Shown here one piece after another: positions 15,296 through 23,600 of a DNA stretch of 41,645 nt; within the stretch, counting starts at the first letter, position 1, and every line of letters begins with the position of its first letter. The notes under the pieces are model-generated. The model was not told the DNA's origin and searched no databases. It was given only the letters and a program-made list of their open reading frames with translations. The DNA lies in the IMG/VR virus record IMGVR_UViG_3300029922_000137, positions 1 through 41,645 of that record. The stretch is one strand, 5' to 3'. The translations under genes were made by a program, and so were the position numbers. This DNA is from a virus.

Positions 15296-18262
15296 GTGGG
15301 AACGTTAGCGATATCAAATCCAATTATTTCCGTGACCGGCGACCTGACCGGCTACGCTCAAAAAGTGATGGCGCAAGCGGCGGCGATGGCCGCGCAAGGT
15401 CCGGTGGCCGACAAATCTAATTTGTGGCCCATGCAACTGCTGGGCGCTGCCGACCGCAAGATCTTGGCGGGGACGTCCAACATTGAGGCTGGCTTTCATC
15501 AAGTGCTTCAGGGCGGCCAGTTCCTGGAGCGTAATCTGGGTGACGCTATGTCTGAGATCCAGAAAGAAAAGAAGCGCATTGAGGACAACATCACGCACTG
15601 GTTAGGATTAAACCGGCTGGCAATCGACGGGCAATTATCCGACCACCCACGCGCCATCAAATTCATCGCGGACAGCATTCAGTTCGTAGATGAGATTCAA
15701 AAGTGCATCAAGGACACTTACGCGCTGGTGGCGGCGATGCAGGCGAACATTCAAATGCTGCTGGCTATCGAACAGCGCATGCTCCAGATGATCCAGGCGA
15801 ATATCAACTCCATCGCCAACCTGCTGAGTGAAATCTGTAACTGGGGTCTTCCCAGTCTGCTGTCCATGGTGGCGCAGCTAGGCAACTTGTTTCATTTCAA
15901 CGGCTTCAATTTCAACCTGCTCGCTGGCTTCAACATCTTGAATAATCTGAACCTGAAGCCAAATTTGACGTTCGGTTTTTCCTTCAACCAATGTATTAAG
16001 CGGAGCGCTAACTTCTCCGGCTTCTTTGGCACCCTGAGCAACATGGTGAATGCCGACGTATCCACGTTGACGTTCACCGTACCTTCCCCGCTGGGTGGTT
16101 ACTATGGCGACCCCAACCAGTTCACGGCTCCCGACTACATCGCGAAGATGCGGGCGACCAGCACGCCCGTCTTCAACCCTAACGTTGCCGCCAGCAGCAG
16201 CAGCACTCCCTCATCCCTTCCGGCACCGGCCTCCATCATCTCCAATTACGCCCTCACGCCCGCCTCATACGAAAGCAATATCGTTTCTATTGTTCCGGCG
16301 TTGCAGCCCGCCATGATCCAGCCATCCACCCTGCGGTCGCAATTGCTGAACTTCGTGACGTTGGGTGACGTTGTGGCGTCGAACTATGACCCGAATACCA
16401 CGGCGGCTTGGTTGTTCTACCTGAACCTGAATCGCACAGGGCGCGGCGGTCAGTGGATCAGCGCGTACGAAACCGCTTATCAATCGCTGGTTACGCCCTC
16501 CCTGAACTACCTTGCCGCCACGCCCGTCCCGTGGAACCAGGTTCTAGGCTCAACCACCATGAACGATTCGCCGCCCGCCATCCCCTTGATCCCCACGCTG
16601 CAAGCGGACACGACGCGGAACCTCCTCTGGAAGCTTTCTTACGTTGAGGCTTCCTTGTTGGGCTACCCGCGCAACTCCTCCTGGGACGCTGGGGCTGATA
16701 CGCTTTATACGTCTTCATTTACGCAAGCTGCGTTTGATTACCTCAGCACACCCTTGGTGGCCGGGGCCCCTACCACCACGACGATGTTAGGCGTTGGCAC
16801 AGCAGCCTACCCGGTAAGCGCCACCTATCCAACGGCCATAGCGGGTAATCTTACCCAAGTGATCGCATTGGCGACGGTCAATATCGCCAATACGCCAAGC
16901 TACCAGAGCAACCGGCCTCAGTTCCGCTTCACCTACGATATGTTCGCGCAAGCTACGCTGGTGGATCGCTACTCCCAGTTCTGGCGCGACTTCAACGCCA
17001 ATCTGGTATCGCTTCTCGCGCAAGATCCTTACGTGATTTCTTACGTGGTCAGTTATGTCGCCACGCTGAACGGCGCGGTGAACCCGCTGGCCGATCAGAC
17101 GGCTTATAACCAGCTTGAGGCTGACGCCATATCCAGGAACCGGACCTGGAGCTTTGGGTCCAACCTCCCGCTGATACCGGAAGCGCTGGTAAACACGGCC
17201 AGCTACCCTAGTCCCACGGCGGAAAATAACGGCTGGACTTCCGGCACCTTGAACGCAACGGCTTTCCTTTCACGGCCCGATATTCAGGCGCAAACCCTGC
17301 CCGTTCAGATCGCCATGCTTCGCACGAATCAGAGTTATGCTTCTTTGTTATCCACCCAGGCAAACGTCCAGAGCGCCGTGTCTGATGCATTAGCACAAGC
17401 GAACGCTGGCATTCAATCGATAGGGCTCTCCGGCTGGAGCATGGAAACGAACGCGGTCATTGCCGTGCAGCCGGGGGCGACCGGTCAAACCGTGGCCTTC
17501 GGTCAGACTGATTTCGACCAGACCGGGTATATTCAGGACTCCGAAACCGTCGTCGTCCCACAAAGCAACACGTTCATCGTGACCGCCAGCCTTGCTTTCG
17601 ATCCCACGGGAAGCATCGGGACCAGAACCGTCAACCTGCTTCAGAATGGCGTCGTACAAGCCACGGCCTATGGCGATAACACGAGTATTGATCCGTTTAC
17701 GGTTCAGTTCTCCACAATCATGGCCGCGAATACCGGCGACATCCTGCAAATCCAGGTGCTTCATTCGCTCCCGACCTCACAGAACTTGCTTGTGGGAAGT
17801 TCCTTCATGGGGCTGATCGACGTGAGCGCCACACCTACGAATACGACGGTCATTCCTTCGGCACCGGCCAGTTTGGACGGCAGCACCGGCTTTAATAGCG
17901 GAACGGCATTCCCGGTTCTCAGCGCGGTATTTGTCGGCTCGGACGGGAACATCTACCCGATCAACCCCGCCAGCACGGCAGTGGGGCAGATACCGCTTGC
18001 TGACGGCATAGCCTTGGCTGCTTCCACCGCCGCAGGTGAAGCCATTCAGGTGGCTGTGGTGTACGGCGCTCGTTTTCCAACGGTGGGTACGACGTGGATG
18101 CCGGGGGGACTCCTTTACGTGGGGGCGGACGGCACCTTGACACAAGACTACGCCACCATCTCCACGACCGTCCGGTGGATCGTCTGCATCGGGCGGGCGG
18201 TGACAGCGACCAGTTTCATCTATGAACCGCACATTCCGACCAACTATGTTCAGAAGTTTTGA
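15296..18262 (+). CDS. Large fibre/baseplate protein with coiled-coil N-terminus
   Basis: The frame opens with GTG at 15296 and encodes 988 aa; no clear ribosome-binding site supports the start. Residues about 15-190 are helical and likely coiled-coil. An odd segment rich in Phe, Asn and Leu follows (about 196-232). The middle is rich in Ala, Thr, Asn and Tyr with little charge, as in beta-structured fibres. Residues about 870-988 (SAVFVGSDGNIYPINP..., then GGLLYVGADGTLTQ and WIVCIGRA) resemble the compact C-terminal domain that phages attach to fibre and decoration proteins. It is probably a fibre or baseplate-attached adhesin. The exact role is unknown. Confidence 0.6.
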   Translation: MGTLAISNPIISVTGDLTGYAQKVMAQAAAMAAQGPVADKSNLWPMQLLGAADRKILAGTSNIEAGFHQVLQGGQFLERNLGDAMSEIQKEKKRIEDNITHWLGLNRLAIDGQLSDHPRAIKFIADSIQFVDEIQKCIKDTYALVAAMQANIQMLLAIEQRMLQMIQANINSIANLLSEICNWGLPSLLSMVAQLGNLFHFNGFNFNLLAGFNILNNLNLKPNLTFGFSFNQCIKRSANFSGFFGTLSNMVNADVSTLTFTVPSPLGGYYGDPNQFTAPDYIAKMRATSTPVFNPNVAASSSSTPSSLPAPASIISNYALTPASYESNIVSIVPALQPAMIQPSTLRSQLLNFVTLGDVVASNYDPNTTAAWLFYLNLNRTGRGGQWISAYETAYQSLVTPSLNYLAATPVPWNQVLGSTTMNDSPPAIPLIPTLQADTTRNLLWKLSYVEASLLGYPRNSSWDAGADTLYTSSFTQAAFDYLSTPLVAGAPTTTTMLGVGTAAYPVSATYPTAIAGNLTQVIALATVNIANTPSYQSNRPQFRFTYDMFAQATLVDRYSQFWRDFNANLVSLLAQDPYVISYVVSYVATLNGAVNPLADQTAYNQLEADAISRNRTWSFGSNLPLIPEALVNTASYPSPTAENNGWTSGTLNATAFLSRPDIQAQTLPVQIAMLRTNQSYASLLSTQANVQSAVSDALAQANAGIQSIGLSGWSMETNAVIAVQPGATGQTVAFGQTDFDQTGYIQDSETVVVPQSNTFIVTASLAFDPTGSIGTRTVNLLQNGVVQATAYGDNTSIDPFTVQFSTIMAANTGDILQIQVLHSLPTSQNLLVGSSFMGLIDVSATPTNTTVIPSAPASLDGSTGFNSGTAFPVLSAVFVGSDGNIYPINPASTAVGQIPLADGIALAASTAAGEAIQVAVVYGARFPTVGTTWMPGGLLYVGADGTLTQDYATISTTVRWIVCIGRAVTATSFIYEPHIPTNYVQKF

Positions 18263-18280
18263 TCACTTTGTGTCCACAGC

Positions 18281-18285
18281 GGAGG
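18281..18285 (+). promoter_or_regulatory. Ribosome-binding site deciding the start at 18297
   Basis: GGAGG at 18281-18285 lies 11 bases before ATG 18297. It favours this start over upstream in-frame ATGs at 18222 and 18246, which lie in or at the end of the preceding gene. Confidence 0.6.
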
Positions 18286-18296
18286 TATTAACCAAC

Positions 18297-18524
18297 ATGA
18301 TTGTCCTCACGTTTGAACACCCTAAACAGTACGAATTCCTGAAGCACGTGTTTGAGAGTTACGTGCGCGGCGGGCTGCCCACGGACGAACTACCAATCGC
18401 CGCCGATACCTACATGCGGATCATGAGCGCCCAAGACATCCCGGTTCAACAGAGCTTGGGGAAAGCATCGATCTCTGAGATCGGACCCAAGGGAGTTACG
18501 TTGGAGTTCCCGGAAGGTAGTTGA
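18297..18524 (+). CDS. Small unknown protein, 75 aa
   Basis: The 75-aa product begins MIVLTFEHPKQYEFLK and is soluble with mixed helix and strand. It ends in a beta-like 'ISEIGPKGVTLEFPEGS'. No family is recognised. It lies between the 988-aa structural gene and a membrane/coiled-coil gene in a plus-strand run leading to the muralytic enzyme. It may be a minor structural or lysis-cassette component, but nothing in the sequence shows it. Confidence 0.6.
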   Translation: MIVLTFEHPKQYEFLKHVFESYVRGGLPTDELPIAADTYMRIMSAQDIPVQQSLGKASISEIGPKGVTLEFPEGS

Positions 18525-18530
18525 TAGTGT

Positions 18531-18818
18531 GTGCCCGCGCCTTTCCCGCGCGTGTGGTACGTTAATCAAAGAGTGGATAACAGTCTCGTCATCGCCATTA
18601 TTGCCAGCGTTACCACGGCTAGCAGCACGGCTGGAGTAGCGATCACGGCACTGGTGATCTCAAACAAAAGAATCGACCGGGTGGAAGCCGCTTTGGATCG
18701 ATTTGGCGCAAAATTAGAATCGATAGATACCCACCTTGAGATGCTGACCGGTTCAATCCACGATCTTGACAAGCGCCTCTCCCTCCTCGAAGACCGGATT
18801 CTCAACCGGCCCCAATAG
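18531..18818 (+). CDS. Membrane protein with coiled-coil tail, holin-like candidate
   Basis: The frame starts with GTG at 18531 (GGAAGG at 18512-18517, spacer 13) and encodes 95 aa. Residues about 19-44 form one hydrophobic, Ala/Val/Thr-rich transmembrane segment. Residues 46-92 carry regular heptads (RIDRVEAALDRFGAKLESI...) predicted to form a coiled coil. A single membrane span plus coiled coil directly before a peptidoglycan-degrading enzyme fits a holin or lysis accessory. Many unrelated phage membrane proteins look similar, so the lysis role is inferred from context. Confidence 0.55.
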   Translation: MPAPFPRVWYVNQRVDNSLVIAIIASVTTASSTAGVAITALVISNKRIDRVEAALDRFGAKLESIDTHLEMLTGSIHDLDKRLSLLEDRILNRPQ

Positions 18819-18864
18819 ATCCACGTTCCCCGACTTCCCGGATACCTCTTAGGGGGATATCCAC

Positions 18865-19632
18865 GTGGAAGACGAACAGCTTCTTGACATCTGCCTGAAG
18901 GTGACCGGCGCTTTTGAAGGCGGCACACCGCGTTACGACGCCGTGACCGGCAACTTCGACGGTCAAGGGATGTCCATTGGCATCCTGCAATGGAACATGG
19001 GCCAGGGTACTCTCCAAAAACTCCTGGGCGAGATCGGCGCATCCATGGGCTGGATAAAAGCCCGAGCATTCTTCCCTCTCTGCAATATTGAAGCGTTGGC
19101 GCTCATGTCGCCGCGCGTGGGGATCGCCTATGCAATTGAGCACTTCCTGCATGTTGGCAACAATCGTGTTCTCAGCTTACTATCAAGCATCGCTTGGAAG
19201 CTTTTTCTTAACACGCCAGAGTCCATCGCCGCGCAACGGGCCTATGCCACCAGCACGGTATTAAGATCAGCGCATCTGTTGGCTAGGAGGTTTGTGCCGG
19301 AGGCTGCCAATAGCACCCGCGTCATCGCGTTCTTCTTCGATGTCGTCACGCAAGAAGGTTCCATGCGTACCGTTGAACCTATTGAAGGCCCTGCCAGTAG
19401 CGGGCCTGCTCTTTATTACGCCGCCACGGAGAACCTTGCCTGTACTGAGAGGTGGCGCTCCGTCGTCGGCACCGATCTACTGGCGCAGAAGCTACTCTAC
19501 TACGCCTATGAACGGGCAAAGCTTGGCAATCCAGAGTATATGTGGGATGCGCTGGCCAGACGCGGCACGATTGCTACGCGCGTGGGGATCGTCCACGAGA
19601 CGCCGATTGATTTGACCGCCGTTTTGGACTAG
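18865..19632 (+). CDS. Muralytic enzyme, chitosanase/lysozyme-like
   Basis: GTG 18865 is preceded by AGGGGG (18851-18856, spacer 8). The first 55 residues read TGAFEGGTPRYDAV, then GNFDGQGMSIGILQWNMGQGT. I associate this pattern with the lysozyme/chitosanase-like superfamily (GH46 type). The Glu of FEGG is the likely acid and the Asp of NFDGQG the likely second carboxylate. The remaining 200 residues are helical, as expected for that fold. The 255-aa protein has no signal peptide. Within a tail module it could be a tail-associated hydrolase; next to a holin-like gene it could be the endolysin. Its TAG stop overlaps a convergent gene in CTAG. Confidence 0.65.
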   Translation: MEDEQLLDICLKVTGAFEGGTPRYDAVTGNFDGQGMSIGILQWNMGQGTLQKLLGEIGASMGWIKARAFFPLCNIEALALMSPRVGIAYAIEHFLHVGNNRVLSLLSSIAWKLFLNTPESIAAQRAYATSTVLRSAHLLARRFVPEAANSTRVIAFFFDVVTQEGSMRTVEPIEGPASSGPALYYAATENLACTERWRSVVGTDLLAQKLLYYAYERAKLGNPEYMWDALARRGTIATRVGIVHETPIDLTAVLD

Positions 19633-19880
19633 CTTTCAGGCTCATCCCTGCCTAGAACCATCAACGCATACTTCACTTCCGCCGCGTCATGGCATTCTTT
19701 GCCGCAGACAACGCCAAACTCCTTGTGGTGCATAAAAAGACGAGGTTTGTTCTGATCGTAGCGGATCGCAGTGCCGCATACCGGACAAAAGAGATTTACG
19801 ATACCGGTGTGCATTCCGTTCGCTAGAGACGCTTGGGTTGGCAGGTAGGTATCGTAAAAGCTAAGTCGTGACGCTTTCAA
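19629..19880 (-). CDS. Zinc-ribbon protein, 83 aa
   Basis: The frame uses TTG at 19880 as start, 20 bases inside the preceding minus-strand gene, so the two are coupled. Residues 32-35 (CPVC) and Cys59/Cys63 (CGKEC), with His51/His52 between, form a plausible four-ligand zinc site. A later internal ATG (Met23) would keep the whole zinc site. The product is small and soluble and may act as a regulator or adaptor for the HTH protein encoded before it. No family name can be given. Confidence 0.6.
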   Translation of the reverse strand: MKASRLSFYDTYLPTQASLANGMHTGIVNLFCPVCGTAIRYDQNKPRLFMHHKEFGVVCGKECHDAAEVKYALMVLGRDEPES

Positions 19881-20130
19881 GTCTATCGGCCAACACGAGG
19901 GGATCTATTCGAAAGTCTGATCCCCATCGCGTGACCGGGATCAAACCCGATTTGACCTGCGCGTAGAACGCCGTTTTTTCGATATTAAGAATTTTCATCG
20001 TCGCGGCGCTGTCAATGTAGCCAGTTATTTCGCATAGCTGCGCGGGGATGCTCTTTGCTGAGGGGACTAATGGCGTGGGCGCTACCACGGATCGGTCTGC
20101 TCGTTTTTGTTGCTTCAACGGCTTTGCCAT
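19861..20130 (-). CDS. AlpA/excisionase-like HTH protein, 89 aa
   Basis: After a basic, disordered first 35 residues, residues 38-85 have the MerR-like short winged-helix pattern of AlpA/excisionase (HTH_17) proteins. It reads 'YIDSAATMKILNIEKTAFYAQVKSGLIP', then 'RWGSDFRIDPLVLADRLE'. These proteins bind DNA to control integration, excision or local transcription. The ATG at 20130 lies seven bases after a perfect TATAAT, so the mRNA is probably leaderless. The gene leads a minus-strand pair with the zinc-ribbon gene. It could autoregulate the divergent promoters around 20140-20690, which is inference. Confidence 0.65.
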   Translation of the reverse strand: MAKPLKQQKRADRSVVAPTPLVPSAKSIPAQLCEITGYIDSAATMKILNIEKTAFYAQVKSGLIPVTRWGSDFRIDPLVLADRLESVTT

Positions 20131-20137
20131 ACGCTTG

Positions 20138-20146
20138 ATTATATCA
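20138..20146 (-). promoter_or_regulatory. Extended -10 promoter (TGATATAAT) for the HTH gene
   Basis: The minus strand reads TGATATAAT, a perfect TATAAT with the TGn extension. Seven bases then lead to the ATG at 20130. This spacing puts transcription initiation at the start codon. The element lies just after the TGA of the upstream 164-aa gene, giving the HTH pair its own promoter. Confidence 0.65.
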
Positions 20147-20151
20147 GGAAG

Positions 20152-20646
20152 TCAAACCCGCGTGTTGCCGTAGATCCTATCCTCCACGAAGTCAACGGTA
20201 AGAACGAAAGGCGCTTGCGGAGCCGCGCCTGGGTCGGGCGGCATGGAAACCGTGAGCCGCCCGTTGGCCCAACTCGCTTCGCTAGCCAGGAACCCGGCCT
20301 CCTGCGCGAAGGGATTGTTCGGATAGGCGTTCGTATCGGCCATATAGAACAGCATCCATAAAGGCAGGAACGATTGGGTGGCATCCACGATGGCAAGAGA
20401 CGCTCTTGAAACGATCACTAACGCCTGCGCCGGGAAGCTAGGCAGCGGGCCGCGCGTGGTGCTGGCTCCCTCCGATGACCAGGACGCCACCTCCGCTATG
20501 TTCTTCACCCCCGCCGTGTAAAAGTACCCGTCGGCGGCGAACCCATTATGGCTCAAGGAGATAGGGGTGAAAAAGGAATCCTGATCCTTCTGAAAGATGA
20601 GCAGGGATGCCAGGGTCGGTTGGTTTAGGTAGTCGTAGGTGATCAT
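20152..20646 (-). CDS. Unknown 164-aa protein
   Basis: The ATG at 20646 is preceded by GGGAAAG, a fair ribosome-binding site. The protein looks beta-rich and globular, with a conserved-looking middle (SRASLAIVDATQ, then LPLWMLFYMADTNAY) and an acidic C-terminus (FVLTVDFVEDRIYGN). No catalytic motif, signal peptide or membrane segment is evident. Its style resembles phage particle proteins more than regulators, though it lies on the opposite strand to the structural genes. It is divergent from the 1257-aa gene across a 48-base gap. Function unknown. Confidence 0.6.
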   Translation of the reverse strand: MITYDYLNQPTLASLLIFQKDQDSFFTPISLSHNGFAADGYFYTAGVKNIAEVASWSSEGASTTRGPLPSFPAQALVIVSRASLAIVDATQSFLPLWMLFYMADTNAYPNNPFAQEAGFLASEASWANGRLTVSMPPDPGAAPQAPFVLTVDFVEDRIYGNTRV

Positions 20647-20680
20647 TCTTTCCCGAAATGAACTTTCTTCTACTTAATAA

Positions 20681-20686
20681 GAGGGG
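20681..20686 (+). promoter_or_regulatory. Ribosome-binding site supporting a TTG start
   Basis: GAGGGG at 20681-20686 lies eight bases before TTG 20695, supporting that rare codon as the start of the 1257-aa gene. Confidence 0.6.
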
Positions 20687-20694
20687 TATCGCTT

Positions 20695-23600
20695 TTGCTC
20701 ACTAATGCCGGTTCGTCACGCACGCTCGACCCAAGCACCCGCTCTTTTGTTGGAGTTACCGGACTGCATGATAAGAAGTTGTCCGATGCCGACTTAAATC
20801 TCATTCAATCCGTGCAGGACTTGAAGCGGCAGCAGGTGTTGGGCGACCACGTGTGTTCAGGTGCATTGACCTACGCGCCTTTCATCTTTTCGGCGCGAAC
20901 CATCTGGCCGCAATCCTTGAGCTTCACAGTCCCTGCTTTTGACGCTTTGGTAAATGGGCAAGTGGTAACGGTTGGCGGCAATCTATCCAACAGTCTTTCC
21001 CTCAATTCCGTTGTTATTCCCCCGCCTGTCTTCTGGTCTCCCGGCTCAACGTCGCCAGCCGCTTCCATTTACATTACATTCGTTGAGTTCTGGTATCAGC
21101 GGGTGGAAGCCATCGCAGGCACGGGCTACTACAAAGATCCGGGGACCGGCCTTCTTTACTACTACCCGAACGGCTGCGTCAACGCGGTGGTGGCCAACAT
21201 GATCTCAAACGACTCCATCGATCCCTTCCAAGGTGTCGAAACAACGGAACGAGCGCAACTGCAATGGGCCATCAGAGTCCAAGCCGTCGATCTTGCTTAT
21301 GACTTCACCAAGTATGCTTTCGGCCTGGACCCAGGCGCAACGACGGCGGAGACGGTGTATGGACAGGCCAGCCAAGCCGCGCCCTCCAACGGTTCACCAT
21401 ACCAGTTCACCAATATGGGTGGCCTCACGGGTGACACCGGCTTATGGCGTAGCGGCAATGGCAATTACCTGAATGAACTGGGTTCGATGGACGGTTACAG
21501 CTATGCGCTGCCTTTGGCTGTCATCTTTCAGCGAAATACCGGCGTCTATTCACCCGATCAAAACCCTTTCGGTTCGGCCAACCCCACCGTTGCCGGGTCA
21601 GGAACCTTAGCAAGTGCTTTCACCGCGCGGTATGACGGTAAGTTCGCGGATCTGGTATTTCCCGAAGATGTGGTAGACACCCGTTCCGTCATCGCGCTAG
21701 CAGGATGGGATAACAAGCTCTTGCTGCAAGGCGGCTTCGTCGATGTGATATCAGGCAAAACGCAAATTGCTCTGGCGCGTGGTCAGACGCCGGGGAGTCT
21801 CTCCAGCGCGGTTGGCTCCATACTGGATTACACGATCACGGTTGCGCCCACATCGGTCGCTAACACGAACACCATTGGCGCGTTTGACGGCTACCGCAAT
21901 GGCTTCTCTTCCGCCAGCTACACTTCCTATAGTTGTCAGGCCATCACGGTCGATCAGAAGAGCACGGGATTGGCGGGATCGCCTTGGGTATTGAATGACA
22001 GCTTCGTAATCACCCTACCGGCTGGGGTGGGGGCCACGATTGAGTACGCGCAAGTGCAGGGCTTGGTGAATGACGCGGTGAACAACATCAGGACGCCGGT
22101 TCTATTTCTCTCCGGCCAGGTCACAGTCAGCGGCTTGGGCACGAAATCCATCACGGTTCAGTTCGTCAAGAATCTCACTGGAACCACTTACGATCCCGGC
22201 ATGAATCCGCTTTATGTCACGCTTGGCCTTGCGTATGTGGCGAACGGCGGCATGGATCTGGTTCAGATTCCGGCTTACGTTTCGGGCGGCACACTGAAAG
22301 ACGCTAGCTCCGGGAAGACGATCCCGGTATTCGGCGTCTCTACTTATCAGGTGTCGGCGAATCTTCCGATTCTCACCAGTAACTTGGTCAGCCCTACCTT
22401 GCCCGCGCTCACCAGCGTTTCCGCTTATGCTTACAACCCTGGCTACAGCAACATTGTCTTCGGCACGCGCATTGGCATCGCGTTTCTGGGATCGAACGGG
22501 ACGGCCTCCGTGGATTCGGCGGGCAATCCCTCCACCACCTTTGCTTTGAGCAGGACTGGTTTGAATACCACCTTGACCGGCCTGTACGTGGTGAGCGCCA
22601 GTGACATGGTAACTGGGAAAGTCTACCCGATCATCAACCGCTCCATCTCCGGCCTCTACTTTACACTTCAACTTGAGGGCGCGGTAGCGGCCACCGCCGT
22701 CATCGTAGCCGTGTTCCTGGCTGCCGATACCGCCCAACTCTCCTACACGGCTCCGGTGAAAGCGGTCACTCTGCTGGAAGAAACCGTGATTGCCGGTACC
22801 GTCACCGATATAACTCTTCAGCAAGACCCCCGAGTTTCCGTGGTTTCGGTGAAGAATTATCCATCGGATCATAATTCGGTTGTTCTTGCCACCACCAGCG
22901 GCATGCTGACCGGCATAGCGGGCGATGACATCAACAAACTCATTTGGGTGAAAGACACCAATGGCAATTACAACGCCGTTCAGATCGCTAGCGCCACCTT
23001 CGCGAACGGTTTTGTGACTTTGAACGTGCCGCCTAGCGTCAATCTGGAAGTGCAGCCCTTCTTTGTTGTCGCCGCGCTGCTTCCCGCCTTCACCAGCAAC
23101 AGCCAACTCACGCTCATTGAGAGCTACGTTCCTTACCAAGGCGAAGGATTGACGGCGCGGGATTATGAGATTCTTTCAACCGATGGGTTTGCCTTGGTGA
23201 CTACTAACGGCACGGGAACCGCGCCGGTACCGGGGCTAAGGGACATCTACCCGTACAACCGGGAGTTCCCCGTCGCCTCAGCGCTTCCGGCGCAGGTTGC
23301 TTGGAGCGATGCTACGTTATTGAATCAACCGGTCGCCAGCTTCTTCGATTCCAACTTCGTCGCCAAAGCCTTCAACAACGTGGAACACACGTTTGAAGTT
23401 CCGGCGCATACCAACGATTTCATTCAGCCGATTAACGGCGGCAAGCGCAAGAGCTTCCAGCTATCCATCGCGGGCGGGCGCGGTTATGCGAGGGCGATCC
23501 CACATTTTGGGTTTGCTATTCAGCCGGTCAATGCGAAAACAGCCTTGGGTGTCGATGTGACGTCCACGGTGGCAGCGGTCACCCTCTATGTCAATAACGG

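Noticed and set aside
22102-23139. Long minus-strand frame of 345 codons inside the 1257-aa gene
   Set aside because: It is antisense to a well-supported structural gene and its translation is Gly/Arg/His-rich without a domain. The same applies to the minus frames at 10582-11226 and 38653-39474.
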